Below, in pieces: positions 19,035 through 31,152 of a DNA stretch of 64,000 nt; the stretch's first letter is position 1; every line of letters starts with the position of its first letter. Under the pieces are notes generated by a model. That model did not search any database, was not told the DNA's origin, and saw only the letters and a program-made list of their open reading frames with translations. The position numbers and the translations under genes are program-made. The DNA is from Saccharopolyspora kobensis. Its GTDB lineage: Bacteria; Actinomycetota; Actinomycetes; Mycobacteriales; Pseudonocardiaceae. The DNA lies in NCBI RefSeq assembly GCF_900108315.1, contig NZ_FNVB01000004.1, positions 62,001 through 126,000 on the forward strand. Direction: 5' to 3'.

Positions 19035-19071
19035 ACTTACCGGTCGGCAAGTAATTTACCGGGCGGTAAGT
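19035..19071. promoter_or_regulatory. Tandem TetR operators in the divergent promoter
   Basis: Site 1 (19035-19052) is ACTTACCGGTCGGCAAGT, an 18-base near-perfect palindrome. Site 2 (19056-19069) is TTACCGGGCGGTAA, a perfect 6+6 palindrome with a two-base centre. Both share the half-site ACTTACCG/CGGTAAGT and lie within the 139 bases between the monooxygenase and the TetR gene. Binding here would repress both genes. Confidence 0.8.
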
Positions 19072-19099
19072 ACTAGGATCTGCGGTGAGGAGGACGCCG

Positions 19100-19621
19100 A
19101 TGCCGAGGACACGGGTCGACACCAGCGCGGAGATCCGCGCGGTCGCCGCCGAGCTGTTCGCCCGCCAGGGGTTCGAGAAGACCAGCCTGCGCGAGGTGGC
19201 CGAACGGCTCGGCATCACCAAAGCCGCGCTGTACTACCACTTCGCGTCCAAGGCCGACCTGGTGCGCGGCATCGTGCAGCCGCTGGTCGACGAGGTCGAA
19301 GCGCTGCTGGCGGAGAGCGGCGGGAGCAGCGCGGAGCAGTTCCTCGCCGACTACTTCGACGTGGTGCTGCGCCACCGGCAGGTGTACGTGATGGTGTTCC
19401 GGGACATCGCATCGCTGGCGCAGCTCGATCTGATGGCGCAGATGCTCGACTGGCGCGACCGGACCTACCAGATGCTGGTGGGCGAGGACGCCACGCCGGC
19501 GCAGATCGCCAAGGCGACGGTGGCGATCGGCGGACTGCAGGACTGCGCGCTCACCGAGGGGCCACCGGAGCACTTCCGCGACGCCGCGCTCGCGGCGGCG
19601 ATCGCCGCGTTGCGCAGCTGA
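19100..19621 (+). CDS. TetR/AcrR family regulator
   Basis: The 173-residue protein has a TetR DNA-binding domain at residues about 8-54 (IRAVAAELFARQGFEKTSLR, then VAERLGITKAALYYHFASK), followed by a variable ligand domain. ATG 19100 is chosen because GAGGAGG lies 6 bases upstream; GTG 19085 would place that ribosome site inside the gene. It is divergent from the monooxygenase-hydrolase operon. Two palindromes with identical half-sites lie between them, so it is very likely their repressor and its own. The inducer is unknown. Confidence 0.9.
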   Translation: MPRTRVDTSAEIRAVAAELFARQGFEKTSLREVAERLGITKAALYYHFASKADLVRGIVQPLVDEVEALLAESGGSSAEQFLADYFDVVLRHRQVYVMVFRDIASLAQLDLMAQMLDWRDRTYQMLVGEDATPAQIAKATVAIGGLQDCALTEGPPEHFRDAALAAAIAALRS

Positions 19622-19659
19622 GCTTGTCGCATCGCCGGCGGTGACGACATGATCACCGC

Positions 19660-20445
19660 ATGACAGCGATTCACGTGACCGAACGGGGAACCGGCGAGCG
19701 CGCGGTGTTCGTGCACGGCTCGGGTTCTTGGGCGACGCACGACGCGTTCGGCTTCGGCGCGCAGCTCCCGCTGGCCGAGGACTTCCAGATCGTGCTGCCG
19801 GACCGGCGCGGCTACGGCGGCAGCCCGGACGTCGAGCGCAGCGACTACGCGCAGGACGCCGACGACATCGCCGAGCTGCTCGGCGACGGCGCGCACCTGG
19901 TCGGGCACTCCTCGGGCGGTGTGGTCGCGATGCTGGCGGCGACGCGCGCTCCGGATTCCGTGCTGTCGTTGACGTTGATCGAGCCCGCGTGCTTCCAGGT
20001 CGCCGCTGACGCACCGCTGGTCGCGGCGGCTCTGGAGCGCAACCGCGCGGCCGTCGCGTCGGTGCCGCCGGATCTTTCCGACGCGGAGCTGGTGCGCCTG
20101 AACTTCGAGTCGGTCGGCTTCGAAGCGCCCGAGCCGACCCCGGAACTCGCCCGGGCCACGCGGACCGCGCTGAACGAGTTCCCGGCCTGGGAAGCGCAGA
20201 TCCCGCTGGAGCGGCTCGGCGCGTTCCCGAAGCTGGTGATCACCGGTACCTGGGAGAACGCGCCGCAGGCGTACCGGGAGCACGGCGGAGAACCGATCAT
20301 GCAGTGCGCTGCGGTCACCGCCGAACGCATCGGTGCGGATCTGCTGCGGGTCGACGGCGCTTCGCACTGGCCGCACAGCCAGCGCGCTGACGTCGTCAAC
20401 GCGGCGCTGCGCGAGTTCTGGAAAGCAGGCGCGGTGCGCGGTTAG
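19660..20445 (+). CDS. Alpha/beta hydrolase
   Basis: The 261-residue protein has an alpha/beta hydrolase pattern: oxyanion region 'VFVHGSGSWATHD', nucleophile elbow GHSSGGVVAM (Ser near 87) and a C-terminal 'VDGASHWPHS' with the catalytic His. The sequence 'PDRRGYGGSP' is common in haloperoxidase- and epoxide-hydrolase-like members. It lies 38 bases after the TetR gene in the same direction and 32 bases before the acyl-CoA ligase, so the three may be co-transcribed. The substrate is unknown. Confidence 0.82.
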   Translation: MTAIHVTERGTGERAVFVHGSGSWATHDAFGFGAQLPLAEDFQIVLPDRRGYGGSPDVERSDYAQDADDIAELLGDGAHLVGHSSGGVVAMLAATRAPDSVLSLTLIEPACFQVAADAPLVAAALERNRAAVASVPPDLSDAELVRLNFESVGFEAPEPTPELARATRTALNEFPAWEAQIPLERLGAFPKLVITGTWENAPQAYREHGGEPIMQCAAVTAERIGADLLRVDGASHWPHSQRADVVNAALREFWKAGAVRG

Positions 20446-20477
20446 GGTCTGCCGACCACCTGCGGAATGGAGGCCCC

Positions 20478-22010
20478 ATGTCCGATCTTCGCGCCAGCAC
20501 CGTTGCCGATGTTCTGCGGCGCAGCGCCGCACGGGTTCCGGACCGGATCGCGCTGCGGTTCGTCGACGGCGCCGGGCGGGAGGCGGAGTGGACCTACGCC
20601 GGGCTCGACGACGCGGTCAGCCGCGCCGCAGGCGTGCTGCTGGCCGCGGGTGCGCGCAAGGGCGACCGGATCGCGGCCTACGGCAAGAACTCCGACGCCT
20701 ACCTGATCGGCTTCCTGGCCTGCGCGCGGGCCGGACTGGTGCACGTGCCGATCAACTACAACCTGACCTCCGGTGAACTCGCCTACCTGCTGGCGCAGTC
20801 GGAGAGCAGCATCGCGCTGGTCGATCCCGCGCTGGCGGGCGAACTCGACCGGGTCCGGGCCGAAACCCCGGTGCAGCAGGTGATCCCGCTGCGCGGCGAC
20901 GAGGATTCGCTGCTGGCGCGATGCGTCGCTGGGCCGGTTCCCGAACTCGACGTGGAGGTCGCCGACGACGACCTGGTGCAGCTGCTCTACACCTCGGGCA
21001 CGACGTCGCTGCCCAAGGGCGCGATGATGACGCACCGCGCGCTGCTGCACGAGTACCTGTCCTGCCTGGCGGCGCTGGACTTCGCCGAGGACGATCAGCC
21101 GCTGCACGTGATGCCGCTGTACCACTCCGCGCAGATGCACGTGTTCCTGCTGCCGAACCTGATGATCGGGGCCACCAACCGGCTGCTGGAGGTGCTGGAA
21201 CCGGGCGAGGTGCTCCGGCGGATCGAGGACGAGCGGATCGGTTCGTTCTTCGCCGCGCCGACCGTCTGGGTCGCGCTGGCCAACCACGCCGATTTCGCCG
21301 AGCGTGATCTGAAATCGCTGCGCAAGGCCTACTACGGCGCCTCGATCATGCCCGGGCCGGTGCTGCGGCGGTTGCGGGAGCGGCTGCCCGAGCTCGGCTT
21401 CTACAACTGCTTCGGGCAGTCCGAGATCGCGCCGCTGGCCACCGTGCTGCGCCCGGAGGAGCACGACGAGCGGCCGGACTCCGCCGGGCGGCCGGTGCTG
21501 TTCGTGGAGGCCAAGGTCGTCGACGAGCAGGGCGCGGAGGTCGCGCCGGGGGAGTCCGGCGAGATCGTCTACCGGTCGCCGCAGCTGTGCACCGGGTACT
21601 GGAACAAGCCCGCGGAGACCGCCGAGGCCTTCCGCGGCGGCTGGTTCCACTCCGGCGACCTGGTGCGCCGCGACGAGGCCGGGTACGTCTTCGTGGTGGA
21701 CCGGATCAAGGACGTGATCAACACCGGCGGGGTGCTGGTCGCCTCCCGCGAGGTGGAGGACGTGCTCTACGCCCACCCGGCGGTGGCCGAGGTGGCGGTG
21801 GTCGCGGTGCCCGATCCGAAGTGGATCGAGCGGATCGCCGCGGTGGTGGTGCTCAAGGCCGAGGTGACCGAGGCGGAACTGGTCGCGCACGCCCGCGCGC
21901 AGCTGGCCGGGTTCAAGGTGCCCAAGGAGATCCACTTCCTGGACGACCTGCCGCGCAACAGCTCCGGCAAGCTCCTCAAGCGCGTCCTCCGCGACCAGCT
22001 CGCCAGTTGA
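20478..22010 (+). CDS. Acyl-CoA synthetase (ANL superfamily, FadD-like)
   Basis: The 510-residue adenylating enzyme activates a carboxylic acid with ATP and joins it to CoA. The P-loop LLYTSGTTSLPKGAMMTHRA is near residues 169-188, the A5-like 'FYNCFGQSEIAPL' near 310, 'WFHSGDLVRRDEAGYVFVVD' near 395, and the C-terminal lysine motif NSSGKLLKRVLR at the end. The length is typical of medium/long-chain or aryl-CoA ligases. AATGGAGGCC lies 5-12 bases upstream of ATG 20478. It follows a hydrolase and a TetR gene; the acyl substrate cannot be read from the sequence. Confidence 0.9.
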   Translation: MSDLRASTVADVLRRSAARVPDRIALRFVDGAGREAEWTYAGLDDAVSRAAGVLLAAGARKGDRIAAYGKNSDAYLIGFLACARAGLVHVPINYNLTSGELAYLLAQSESSIALVDPALAGELDRVRAETPVQQVIPLRGDEDSLLARCVAGPVPELDVEVADDDLVQLLYTSGTTSLPKGAMMTHRALLHEYLSCLAALDFAEDDQPLHVMPLYHSAQMHVFLLPNLMIGATNRLLEVLEPGEVLRRIEDERIGSFFAAPTVWVALANHADFAERDLKSLRKAYYGASIMPGPVLRRLRERLPELGFYNCFGQSEIAPLATVLRPEEHDERPDSAGRPVLFVEAKVVDEQGAEVAPGESGEIVYRSPQLCTGYWNKPAETAEAFRGGWFHSGDLVRRDEAGYVFVVDRIKDVINTGGVLVASREVEDVLYAHPAVAEVAVVAVPDPKWIERIAAVVVLKAEVTEAELVAHARAQLAGFKVPKEIHFLDDLPRNSSGKLLKRVLRDQLAS

Positions 22011-22031
22011 GGCTCCGTTTCCACTGGTCAG

Positions 22032-22081
22032 GGCCCGTGAGTGTTTCGAGGGGCTATAGCACCCCAAAGCACTCACGGGCC
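22032..22081. terminator. Large inverted repeat after the acyl-CoA ligase
   Basis: GGCCCGTGAGTG (22032-22043) and CACTCACGGGCC (22070-22081) form a perfect 12-base stem. The 26-base interior contains a second short stem (GGGG with CCCC around a TATA-like centre). It can act as a terminator, but its size and form also suit a dispersed palindromic repeat. Confidence 0.6.
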
Positions 22082-22193
22082 ACCACCAGCAGAAAAGGAG
22101 CTCAGGAGGGCGAAATCGCCGCGCCCAGAGGCCGCGCCGCTGCACCGGGCCGCCCGGTCGGGCGGTCGGGCGCGGGCTGTCGATAATGGCGGG

Positions 22194-23222
22194 GTGACTG
22201 ACGCAGCTTGGGGTCCGGGGATCGCCACCGCCATCGGGTCGATGCCCGGCACGGATCCGGTGGAGACCGCGCGCACCGTGGTCGGGGAACTGCCCGACCT
22301 GGCGCCGTTCCCGGAACTGCCGGGCCGCGGGGTCGGCGCCGACATCCTGGGTCGCACCGCCGGTCTGCTGGTGGACCTGGCGGTCGAGGTGGTGCCCTCC
22401 GGCTACCGGGTCGCCGGTCGCCCCGGCCGGGATCAGCAGCGCGCCGTCGACCTGCTGCGCTGGGACCTGGACGCGGTGGAGCAGGCGGTCGCCGAGAAGG
22501 GCGCACCGCGCGCGGTGAAGGTGCAGGCCGCGGGCCCGTGGACGCTCGCGGCGGGCATCGAACTGCACCGCGGGCACCGGGTGCTCACCGACCACGGCGC
22601 GCTGCGCGACTTCGCGGAGTCGCTGACCGAAGGGCTGCGCGAGCACGTGGCGCAGGTGGCCAGCCGCACCGGCTCCCGCGTCGTGGTGCAGCTGGACGAG
22701 CCGATGCTTCCCATGGTGCTGGCGGGCGCCCTGCCCACGCCCTCCGGCTACGGCAAGGTTCCCGCTGTTCCGGCGCCCGAAGCGCAGAGCCTGCTCGGCG
22801 GGGTGATCGAAGAGCTCGGTGAGGCAACGGAATCGCCGGTCATCGTGCACTGCTGCGCCCGCCGCCCACCGGTGGCGCTGCTGCGCCGCGCCGGCGCGGG
22901 AGCGATCGCGCTGGACGCCACCGGCCTCGGCGACGTCTCCGGCGAACTGGCCGACGAACTCGGCGAAGCCTGGGAAGAGGGAACCACGCTGTTCCTCGGC
23001 CTGGTCCCCAGCACCCAACCGGCCCACGACGCACTGCGCGCTTTCGCGCAGCCCGCGTTCGACCTGGCTTCCCGCCTCGGCTTCGCCCGCAAGGCCCTCG
23101 CCGAGCGAAGCGTCCCCACCCCGACCTGCGGCCTCGCCGGCGCAACCCCGGCGTGGTCCCGCCGAGCGATCAACCTCACCCGAGACCTGGCGAAGCTCTT
23201 CGCAGACGAAGCCGCGCAGTAG
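22194..23222 (+). CDS. Methionine synthase (B12-independent)-like protein, MetE C-terminal fold
   Basis: This 342-residue protein resembles the short UROD/MetE-like family found next to ligA in mycobacteria (Rv3015c, from memory). It begins GTG 22194 as VTDAAWGPGIATAIGSMPGT. The metal-site His-Cys pattern appears as 'VIVHCCARRPPVALLR' near residue 215-230 and 'PTPTCGLAGATP' near 305-316 supplies the late cysteine, as in cobalamin-independent methionine synthases. It is about half the length of full MetE and lacks the N-terminal folate domain, so whether it makes methionine is uncertain. Confidence 0.78.
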   Translation: MTDAAWGPGIATAIGSMPGTDPVETARTVVGELPDLAPFPELPGRGVGADILGRTAGLLVDLAVEVVPSGYRVAGRPGRDQQRAVDLLRWDLDAVEQAVAEKGAPRAVKVQAAGPWTLAAGIELHRGHRVLTDHGALRDFAESLTEGLREHVAQVASRTGSRVVVQLDEPMLPMVLAGALPTPSGYGKVPAVPAPEAQSLLGGVIEELGEATESPVIVHCCARRPPVALLRRAGAGAIALDATGLGDVSGELADELGEAWEEGTTLFLGLVPSTQPAHDALRAFAQPAFDLASRLGFARKALAERSVPTPTCGLAGATPAWSRRAINLTRDLAKLFADEAAQ

Positions 23223-23417
23223 CGAATCGCATCGTTCGAGCGTTGACGGCCCGCACGACGGAACGGTGCGGCCGACCACCGAGTTGATCCAAGTGGCGCA
23301 ACCGGGACCTCCTGGAGAGTCCTCTGTGGACTTGCGCGGGTGATCGGGTGGTCGGAGTTGCCGAGTCTTTTTCCGATTTGGCGGTGAGGGCCTTCGTACG
23401 CTGGTAGGAAGGTGGTC

Positions 23418-24425
23418 GTGGGCAGCTACTGCGTCAGCGAGATCGAGCGGGCCGGGTGGGTTCGGCGCAGCATCATCCAGGAAGCGGCGTGCCTTACTTT
23501 CGTGCGCGGTGGCAATCTCGGCCAAGTGGCCGAGGCGTTCGGGGCGATCGTCGCGTGCGATCGTGAGCTCGACGTCGACGAGTTCTGCGAGGAGGCCTTC
23601 GCCAACCAGGAGAAGCACCCGATGATCGCGCTCAAGCAGCTCGGCGACTGGGTGCTGGTCTTGGAGGACAGCGGCCAGCAGGGGCGGCGGCCCGAGGTGC
23701 TGCGGCGGGTCGCGGAGACCGAGGCCGTCTCGGTGTTCTGGGACGGCAGCGGGCTGACCCGCTTCTCGCACGCCGTTCGCGGGCAGCTGAGCACCGCGTT
23801 CGAGGCGGTGCTGCCGGAGATCCGGGAGGGCGCCGATCCCGACGCGCTGGAACAGCTGCGCGTTGATCTGCCGTGGTCGCAGGCCGATCCGGTGGCGCTG
23901 ATGCTCGTGCTGGCCGGGCGGATCACCGGGTTGCCGCCGAGCCCGGGCTGGCTGGCCGGACGGCTGCGCACCTTCCCCGTCGCGCCGTGGCCGGACGACC
24001 TGGTCGCGGTGTCCGATCCGCTGGAGCACGTCGCCGGTTACCCCGCGGAGCTGATCTCCGCGCTTCGCTCGGCCGGTGAGCAGCCGCTGCGGCAGGCCGC
24101 GGCAGCCGTCGCACGGCAGGTCATCGTCACCGCCGACTGCGTCGACCACCCCGTGCTGCGCCGCACCACGTGCTCCCTGAGCACCGGGGCCCCGGTCGAC
24201 CACGGTGAGCTCGCCGCCGCCGTGCGGGAGCTGTCCTGGCAGAGCGTGCGCAGCCGGCCGTGCAGCAAGATCCGCGCGCACCTGCGGGCCGCCGAGGCGG
24301 TGCGGTTGGCCACTCACGATGACCCGCTGACCGCGCTGACCGGGGTCCTGGGCGCGGCGCGGCAGGTGCGGGGCCTGGAGATCGGCGAGCTGGCGGGCAT
24401 CGTCGCCGCCGAGCTGGCGGGGTGA
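23418..24425 (+). CDS. DUF6461-like protein of unknown function
   Basis: The 335-residue protein has an N-terminal region (residues about 20-110) resembling DUF6461: 'EAACLTFVRGGNLGQVAEAFG' and 'GDWVLVLEDSGQQG' are the recognisable parts. The rest contains helical, leucine-rich segments with no motif I recognise, and there is no signal peptide or transmembrane stretch. GTG 23418 is preferred because AGGAAGG ends 5 bases upstream; GTG 23412 is possible. It lies between the MetE-like gene and another uncharacterised gene and breaks the mycobacterial order. No function is proposed. Confidence 0.7.
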   Translation: MGSYCVSEIERAGWVRRSIIQEAACLTFVRGGNLGQVAEAFGAIVACDRELDVDEFCEEAFANQEKHPMIALKQLGDWVLVLEDSGQQGRRPEVLRRVAETEAVSVFWDGSGLTRFSHAVRGQLSTAFEAVLPEIREGADPDALEQLRVDLPWSQADPVALMLVLAGRITGLPPSPGWLAGRLRTFPVAPWPDDLVAVSDPLEHVAGYPAELISALRSAGEQPLRQAAAAVARQVIVTADCVDHPVLRRTTCSLSTGAPVDHGELAAAVRELSWQSVRSRPCSKIRAHLRAAEAVRLATHDDPLTALTGVLGAARQVRGLEIGELAGIVAAELAG

Positions 24426-24476
24426 GTCCGGCCGTTCGGCCCCGGACCGGACGGCGCGACCGGCACAATGGGGAGC

Positions 24477-25154
24477 ATGTTCAGCTTCCTCCGCCGCCGC
24501 GCCGCTGAAGAGACCGCAGCCGAACCGGTCGACGTGCCCGCCGAGGCGGCTGCTCGCGCCGCGGAGTTCTGGCAGCGGTGGGACGACCTGCTGCCCGAGC
24601 TGGCCTCCGCGCTCGGCGACAGCGAGCCGCAGCGCGTCGAGAACCTGGTGGCCGACATGGTCGCCTCGGTGCACCCGAACCTGACCTTCGCCATCGAGCA
24701 CGGCGAGAAGGCCGTGTACGCGCTGGTGCTCAGCGGCCAGGCCGATCCCGAGCTGCGGCCCTACACCGACGCCTGGATCGCCGCGGCACCGCCGCAGGAC
24801 ACGCTGTGGGAGTACCACGACTCGGTGCCGCCGGTGCCGGACCCGACCGGGGTCACGGTGAACCTCCGCGGCGAGAAGTACCCGCTCGGCGAGGTGCGGG
24901 TGGCCGCGCAGGTCGACGAGGCCGAAGGCGTGGTCGACGTGGCCGTCTACCACCCCGGCTTCCAGGCCCTGGAGGACAAGGCCCGGCAGGCGCTGACCTT
25001 CCTGCCGCTGGACGCGACCCTCGGCGAGCGCCTGGCGGCCGACCGGCTGGGCCGCGTGGAGACCGCGGAGCAGGAACCGGAGGGCGCGATCGGCCTGCTG
25101 GAGCTCCGCGAGCTGGTCCGCGACCTGGACCGCACCACCACCCCGGAGTCCTGA
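24477..25154 (+). CDS. Conserved hypothetical protein
   Basis: I do not recognise this 225-residue protein. It is acidic and soluble in character, starts MFSFLRRRAAEET, and has a mixed alpha/beta look with 'RWDDLLPELASALG' near residue 35, 'HPNLTFAIEHGEKAVYALVL' near 65, and 'VYHPGFQALEDKARQALTFL' near 155. ATG 24477 or ATG 24468 could be the start; GGGGAG lies only 1-2 bases before the former. Its position directly upstream of ligA suggests a conserved neighbourhood, not a known partnership. Confidence 0.7.
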   Translation: MFSFLRRRAAEETAAEPVDVPAEAAARAAEFWQRWDDLLPELASALGDSEPQRVENLVADMVASVHPNLTFAIEHGEKAVYALVLSGQADPELRPYTDAWIAAAPPQDTLWEYHDSVPPVPDPTGVTVNLRGEKYPLGEVRVAAQVDEAEGVVDVAVYHPGFQALEDKARQALTFLPLDATLGERLAADRLGRVETAEQEPEGAIGLLELRELVRDLDRTTTPES

Positions 25155-25250
25155 ACCACCTCCCTCACCCGGGACCGCGTCGATCTTCGCGCGAAATCGG
25201 GCGCGGCGGTCGGCGAGGCGCTGCGTGCCGTTGTCGGGGTCGCTCGCTAG

Positions 25251-27437
<2,187 letters not shown>

Positions 27438-27474
27438 CCGGCCGCTGTCGGTGCGCTTGGGCAGGATTTTCGGC

Positions 27475-27960
27475 ATGACGACGATCCGAGTGGCCCGGCC
27501 GGAGGAGTACGAGGCGATCGGCGAGATCTCCGTGCGGGCCTACACCGAGGCGGGCAGCCTGCCCACCGACGTCGACTACGCACCGGTGCTTCGCGACGCG
27601 GCCGACCGCGCGGAGAAGGCGGAGCTGCTGGTGGCAGTGACCGGTGACAAGCCGGTCGGCACGGTCACCGTGGTCCGCCCCGGCACCGCCTACGCGGAGG
27701 TGTCGCGGCCCGGCGAGCTGGAGTTCCGCATGCTGGCGGTGGCGCCGGAGGCGATGGGCAACGGTGTCGGCCGGGCGCTGGTGCAGGCGGTGATCGACCG
27801 GGCCCGCCAGGACGCGCTGGAGCGAGTGGTGCTCTGCGTGAAGGACACCTCGACGACCGCGCAGAAGCTCTACCGGGGCCTCGGCTTCCAGCGCTGCCCG
27901 GAGCGGGACTGGAAACCGGTCCCGGACGTCAGCCTGCTGGCCTTCTTGCTGGACCTCTGA
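27475..27960 (+). CDS. GNAT family N-acetyltransferase
   Basis: The 161-residue protein has the GNAT fold: the N-terminal 'TIRVARPEEYEAIGEISVRA', the acetyl-CoA-binding loop 'LAVAPEAMGNGVGRALVQAV' near residues 90-109, and the C-terminal 'LYRGLGFQRCPERDW'. It would acetylate an amine on a small molecule or protein; the acceptor is unknown. ATG 27475 lies 37 bases after ligA in the same direction, so co-transcription is possible. A cluster of palindromic repeats follows the stop codon. Confidence 0.88.
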   Translation: MTTIRVARPEEYEAIGEISVRAYTEAGSLPTDVDYAPVLRDAADRAEKAELLVAVTGDKPVGTVTVVRPGTAYAEVSRPGELEFRMLAVAPEAMGNGVGRALVQAVIDRARQDALERVVLCVKDTSTTAQKLYRGLGFQRCPERDWKPVPDVSLLAFLLDL

Positions 27961-28004
27961 GCCTGCCGGGAACCCGCGATCTACCCCGGCGTCCGGCGGG
28001 GAAC

Positions 28005-28144
28005 GCAATTTCAATGGAAATCAGACGTCCGATTTCCATTGAAATTGCACAACTCACCGGCACGCTATCGGCGTGTCGATGAGCGACACGCCGATGAGAC
28101 GCAACTTCCATTGAAATCGTGGAGCTGATTTCCATTGAAATTGC
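28005..28144. repeat. Palindromic repeat cluster, four copies of GATTTCCATTGAAATTGC-type element
   Basis: Copies lie at 28005-28022, 28031-28048, 28101-28118 (variant) and 28127-28144. Copy 1 is the exact reverse complement of copies 2 and 4. Copies 1 and 2 form an 18-base inverted repeat around 8 bases. A 12-base-stem hairpin (28067-28095) lies between the two pairs. A related perfect palindrome occurs at 61832-61849. Confidence 0.85.
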
Positions 28145-28160
28145 GGTGGTTGTCCGCGGG

Positions 28161-28191
28161 CGTCGGCGTGTCGTGGTCGGACACGCCGACG
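28161..28191. terminator. Hairpin downstream of the ACT-protein gene
   Basis: CGTCGGCGTGTC (28161-28172) pairs perfectly with GACACGCCGACG (28180-28191) over a 7-base loop. The same stem core recurs in the hairpin at 28067-28095. The pair sits between the convergent GNAT and ACT genes and probably terminates transcription in both directions. Confidence 0.65.
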
Positions 28192-28193
28192 GG

Positions 28194-28871
28194 TCAGCTG
28201 TCGAGGACGACGGAGACGATTCCTGCGAGGTGGGCCAGGCGGGCGAGTTCCGCGGCCCGGAACATCGGGCCGCCGGGACGGCCCGCCAGCAGGACGCGGT
28301 CCGGCTTGCCGATGGGCGTCGCCGCCAGTTCGGTGCCCAGCTCCTGCCAGGTCTGGGGGACCCAGGTGTCGTCGCCGTCGAGGATCGCCGCGCGCGGCAG
28401 CGGCAGCCACGGCAGCTCCAGGTAGCCCTCCTGCGGGGCCGAGGTGCTCGCCGCCAGCTGCTCCGCGCCGCCCGAGCGGTGCCCGAAGACGATCGCCCAG
28501 CCGGAACGGATGATCTTGGGGACGCCCTCGGCGAAGATCTGCAGGCCGCGACCGGGTTCGGCGGCGATCTCCTCGACCAGTTCGAGCTCGCGGTGGGTGT
28601 CCAGCACGCCCGCGTAGGGGCGGACCGCGTCGACGGTGACGCCTTCGACGGATTCGGCCGCGGTGATCAGCACGTCCGGCAGGCGCCCGGAGGGCAGCTC
28701 CACCACCAGGTCGTCGATCGCCACGCCACCGACCCGCTCGACGACGTCGACGCTGAGGATGTCCGCACCGATCTCGCCGAGCGCGCTCGCCACCGAGCCG
28801 AGATTGCCCGGCCGGTCCGGAATCTGCACCCGGATGAGGAAGGACACCGGACTCAACGCCTCCAGTTTCAT
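28194..28871 (-). CDS. ACT-domain protein (Rv3013-like)
   Basis: The 225-residue protein has an N-terminal ACT domain (residues about 8-75: '[20 protein letters not shown]' and '[20 protein letters not shown]') and a second, less clear domain. ACT domains bind amino acids and adjust partner enzymes. It is divergent from gatC, as in mycobacteria where an ACT-like protein faces gatCAB (Rv3013, from memory). A link to amidotransferase or amino-acid sensing is only suggested by this conserved placement. ATG 28871 gives the standard ACT start MKLEALSPV. Confidence 0.82.
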   Translation of the reverse strand: MKLEALSPVSFLIRVQIPDRPGNLGSVASALGEIGADILSVDVVERVGGVAIDDLVVELPSGRLPDVLITAAESVEGVTVDAVRPYAGVLDTHRELELVEEIAAEPGRGLQIFAEGVPKIIRSGWAIVFGHRSGGAEQLAASTSAPQEGYLELPWLPLPRAAILDGDDTWVPQTWQELGTELAATPIGKPDRVLLAGRPGGPMFRAAELARLAHLAGIVSVVLDS

Positions 28872-29150
28872 GCGCGACACCTCGCCGGTCGCGCTGCTCC
28901 GATGCGCACGAGGCCGCACTCCAGCGGCTCCTCGTGCGAGGAACTGGCCCTGAAATTGTGGCAGACGCGGGTGACCAGCGGTGCCACCGCCGTCCACGCA
29001 GTGGAACGATCGGCGGTTCGCGAAGGTTCCCAGGGGCGCGGTCCGGCGAGCGGTTGCGCGCACGCACGCAACCCCAGGAACGTTCCAGGCGGCCTGGTCA
29101 ATAGACTGAGCGGTACCCGTGAAACCGGACATGACCAGGGAGCCTTCGCA

Positions 29151-29449
29151 GTGTCCAAGATCTCCCGCGACGAGGTCGCGCACCTCGCCGGCCTGGCGCG
29201 GCTGGCCGTCACCGAGGCCGAGCTCGACACCTTCGCCGGCCAGCTGGACCAGATCCTCGATGCGGTGGCCAAGGTGGGAGAGGTCGCTGCGGACGACATC
29301 CCGCCGACGTCCCACGCCGTGCCGGTGACCAACGTCTTCCGCGAGGACGAGGTGCGGCCGGGTTTGACGCGCGAGCAGGCGCTCGCTGCTGCGCCCGCCG
29401 CTGAAGAGGACCGGTTCCGCGTGCCGCGGATTCTCACCGAGGAGGCCTG

Positions 29450-29450
<1 letters not shown>
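29151..29450 (+). CDS. gatC: Asp/Glu-tRNA(Asn/Gln) amidotransferase subunit C
   Basis: The 99-residue GatC stabilises GatA and joins the GatCAB amidotransferase. It has the family pattern '[20 protein letters not shown]' at the start and '[20 protein letters not shown]' near residue 55. GTG 29151 has GGGAG 7 bases upstream. Its TGA stop shares one base with the ATG of gatA (TGATG), so translation is coupled. A -10-like TAGACT at 29102-29107 upstream, in the 279-base divergent spacer, may be part of the operon promoter. Confidence 0.95.
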
Positions 29451-30954
<1,504 letters not shown>

Positions 30955-30958
<4 letters not shown>

Positions 30959-31152
30959 ACCCGAAGTTGAAGGCGGCGTTCCAGCTGGCCTCGGTGCTGT
31001 CCGCGGCGTTCGGCCTGCGGGCGAGCATCCGCGCGGCGCGGGAGAAGAAGGACAAGCTGGAGCTGGCGGACGCGATCATCACCGCGGCCGGGCTGATCAC
31101 CGGCACCGCGCTGGCCGTGCGCGCGCTGCGCGAGGAGGAGGACGAGAAGTGA
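30955..31152 (+). CDS. Small conserved-looking protein between gatA and gatB
   Basis: This 65-residue protein begins [20 protein letters not shown], overlaps gatA by four bases (ATGA) and gatB by four (GTGA). Two hydrophobic stretches, about residues 9-24 and 41-57 ('[20 protein letters not shown]'), flank a charged middle ('[11 protein letters not shown]'), and the end is acidic (EEEDEK). It may be a small membrane-associated protein. Overlaps on both sides and codon usage like its neighbours argue that it is translated. In mycobacteria pfkA occupies this place, as I recall. Function unknown. Confidence 0.75.
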
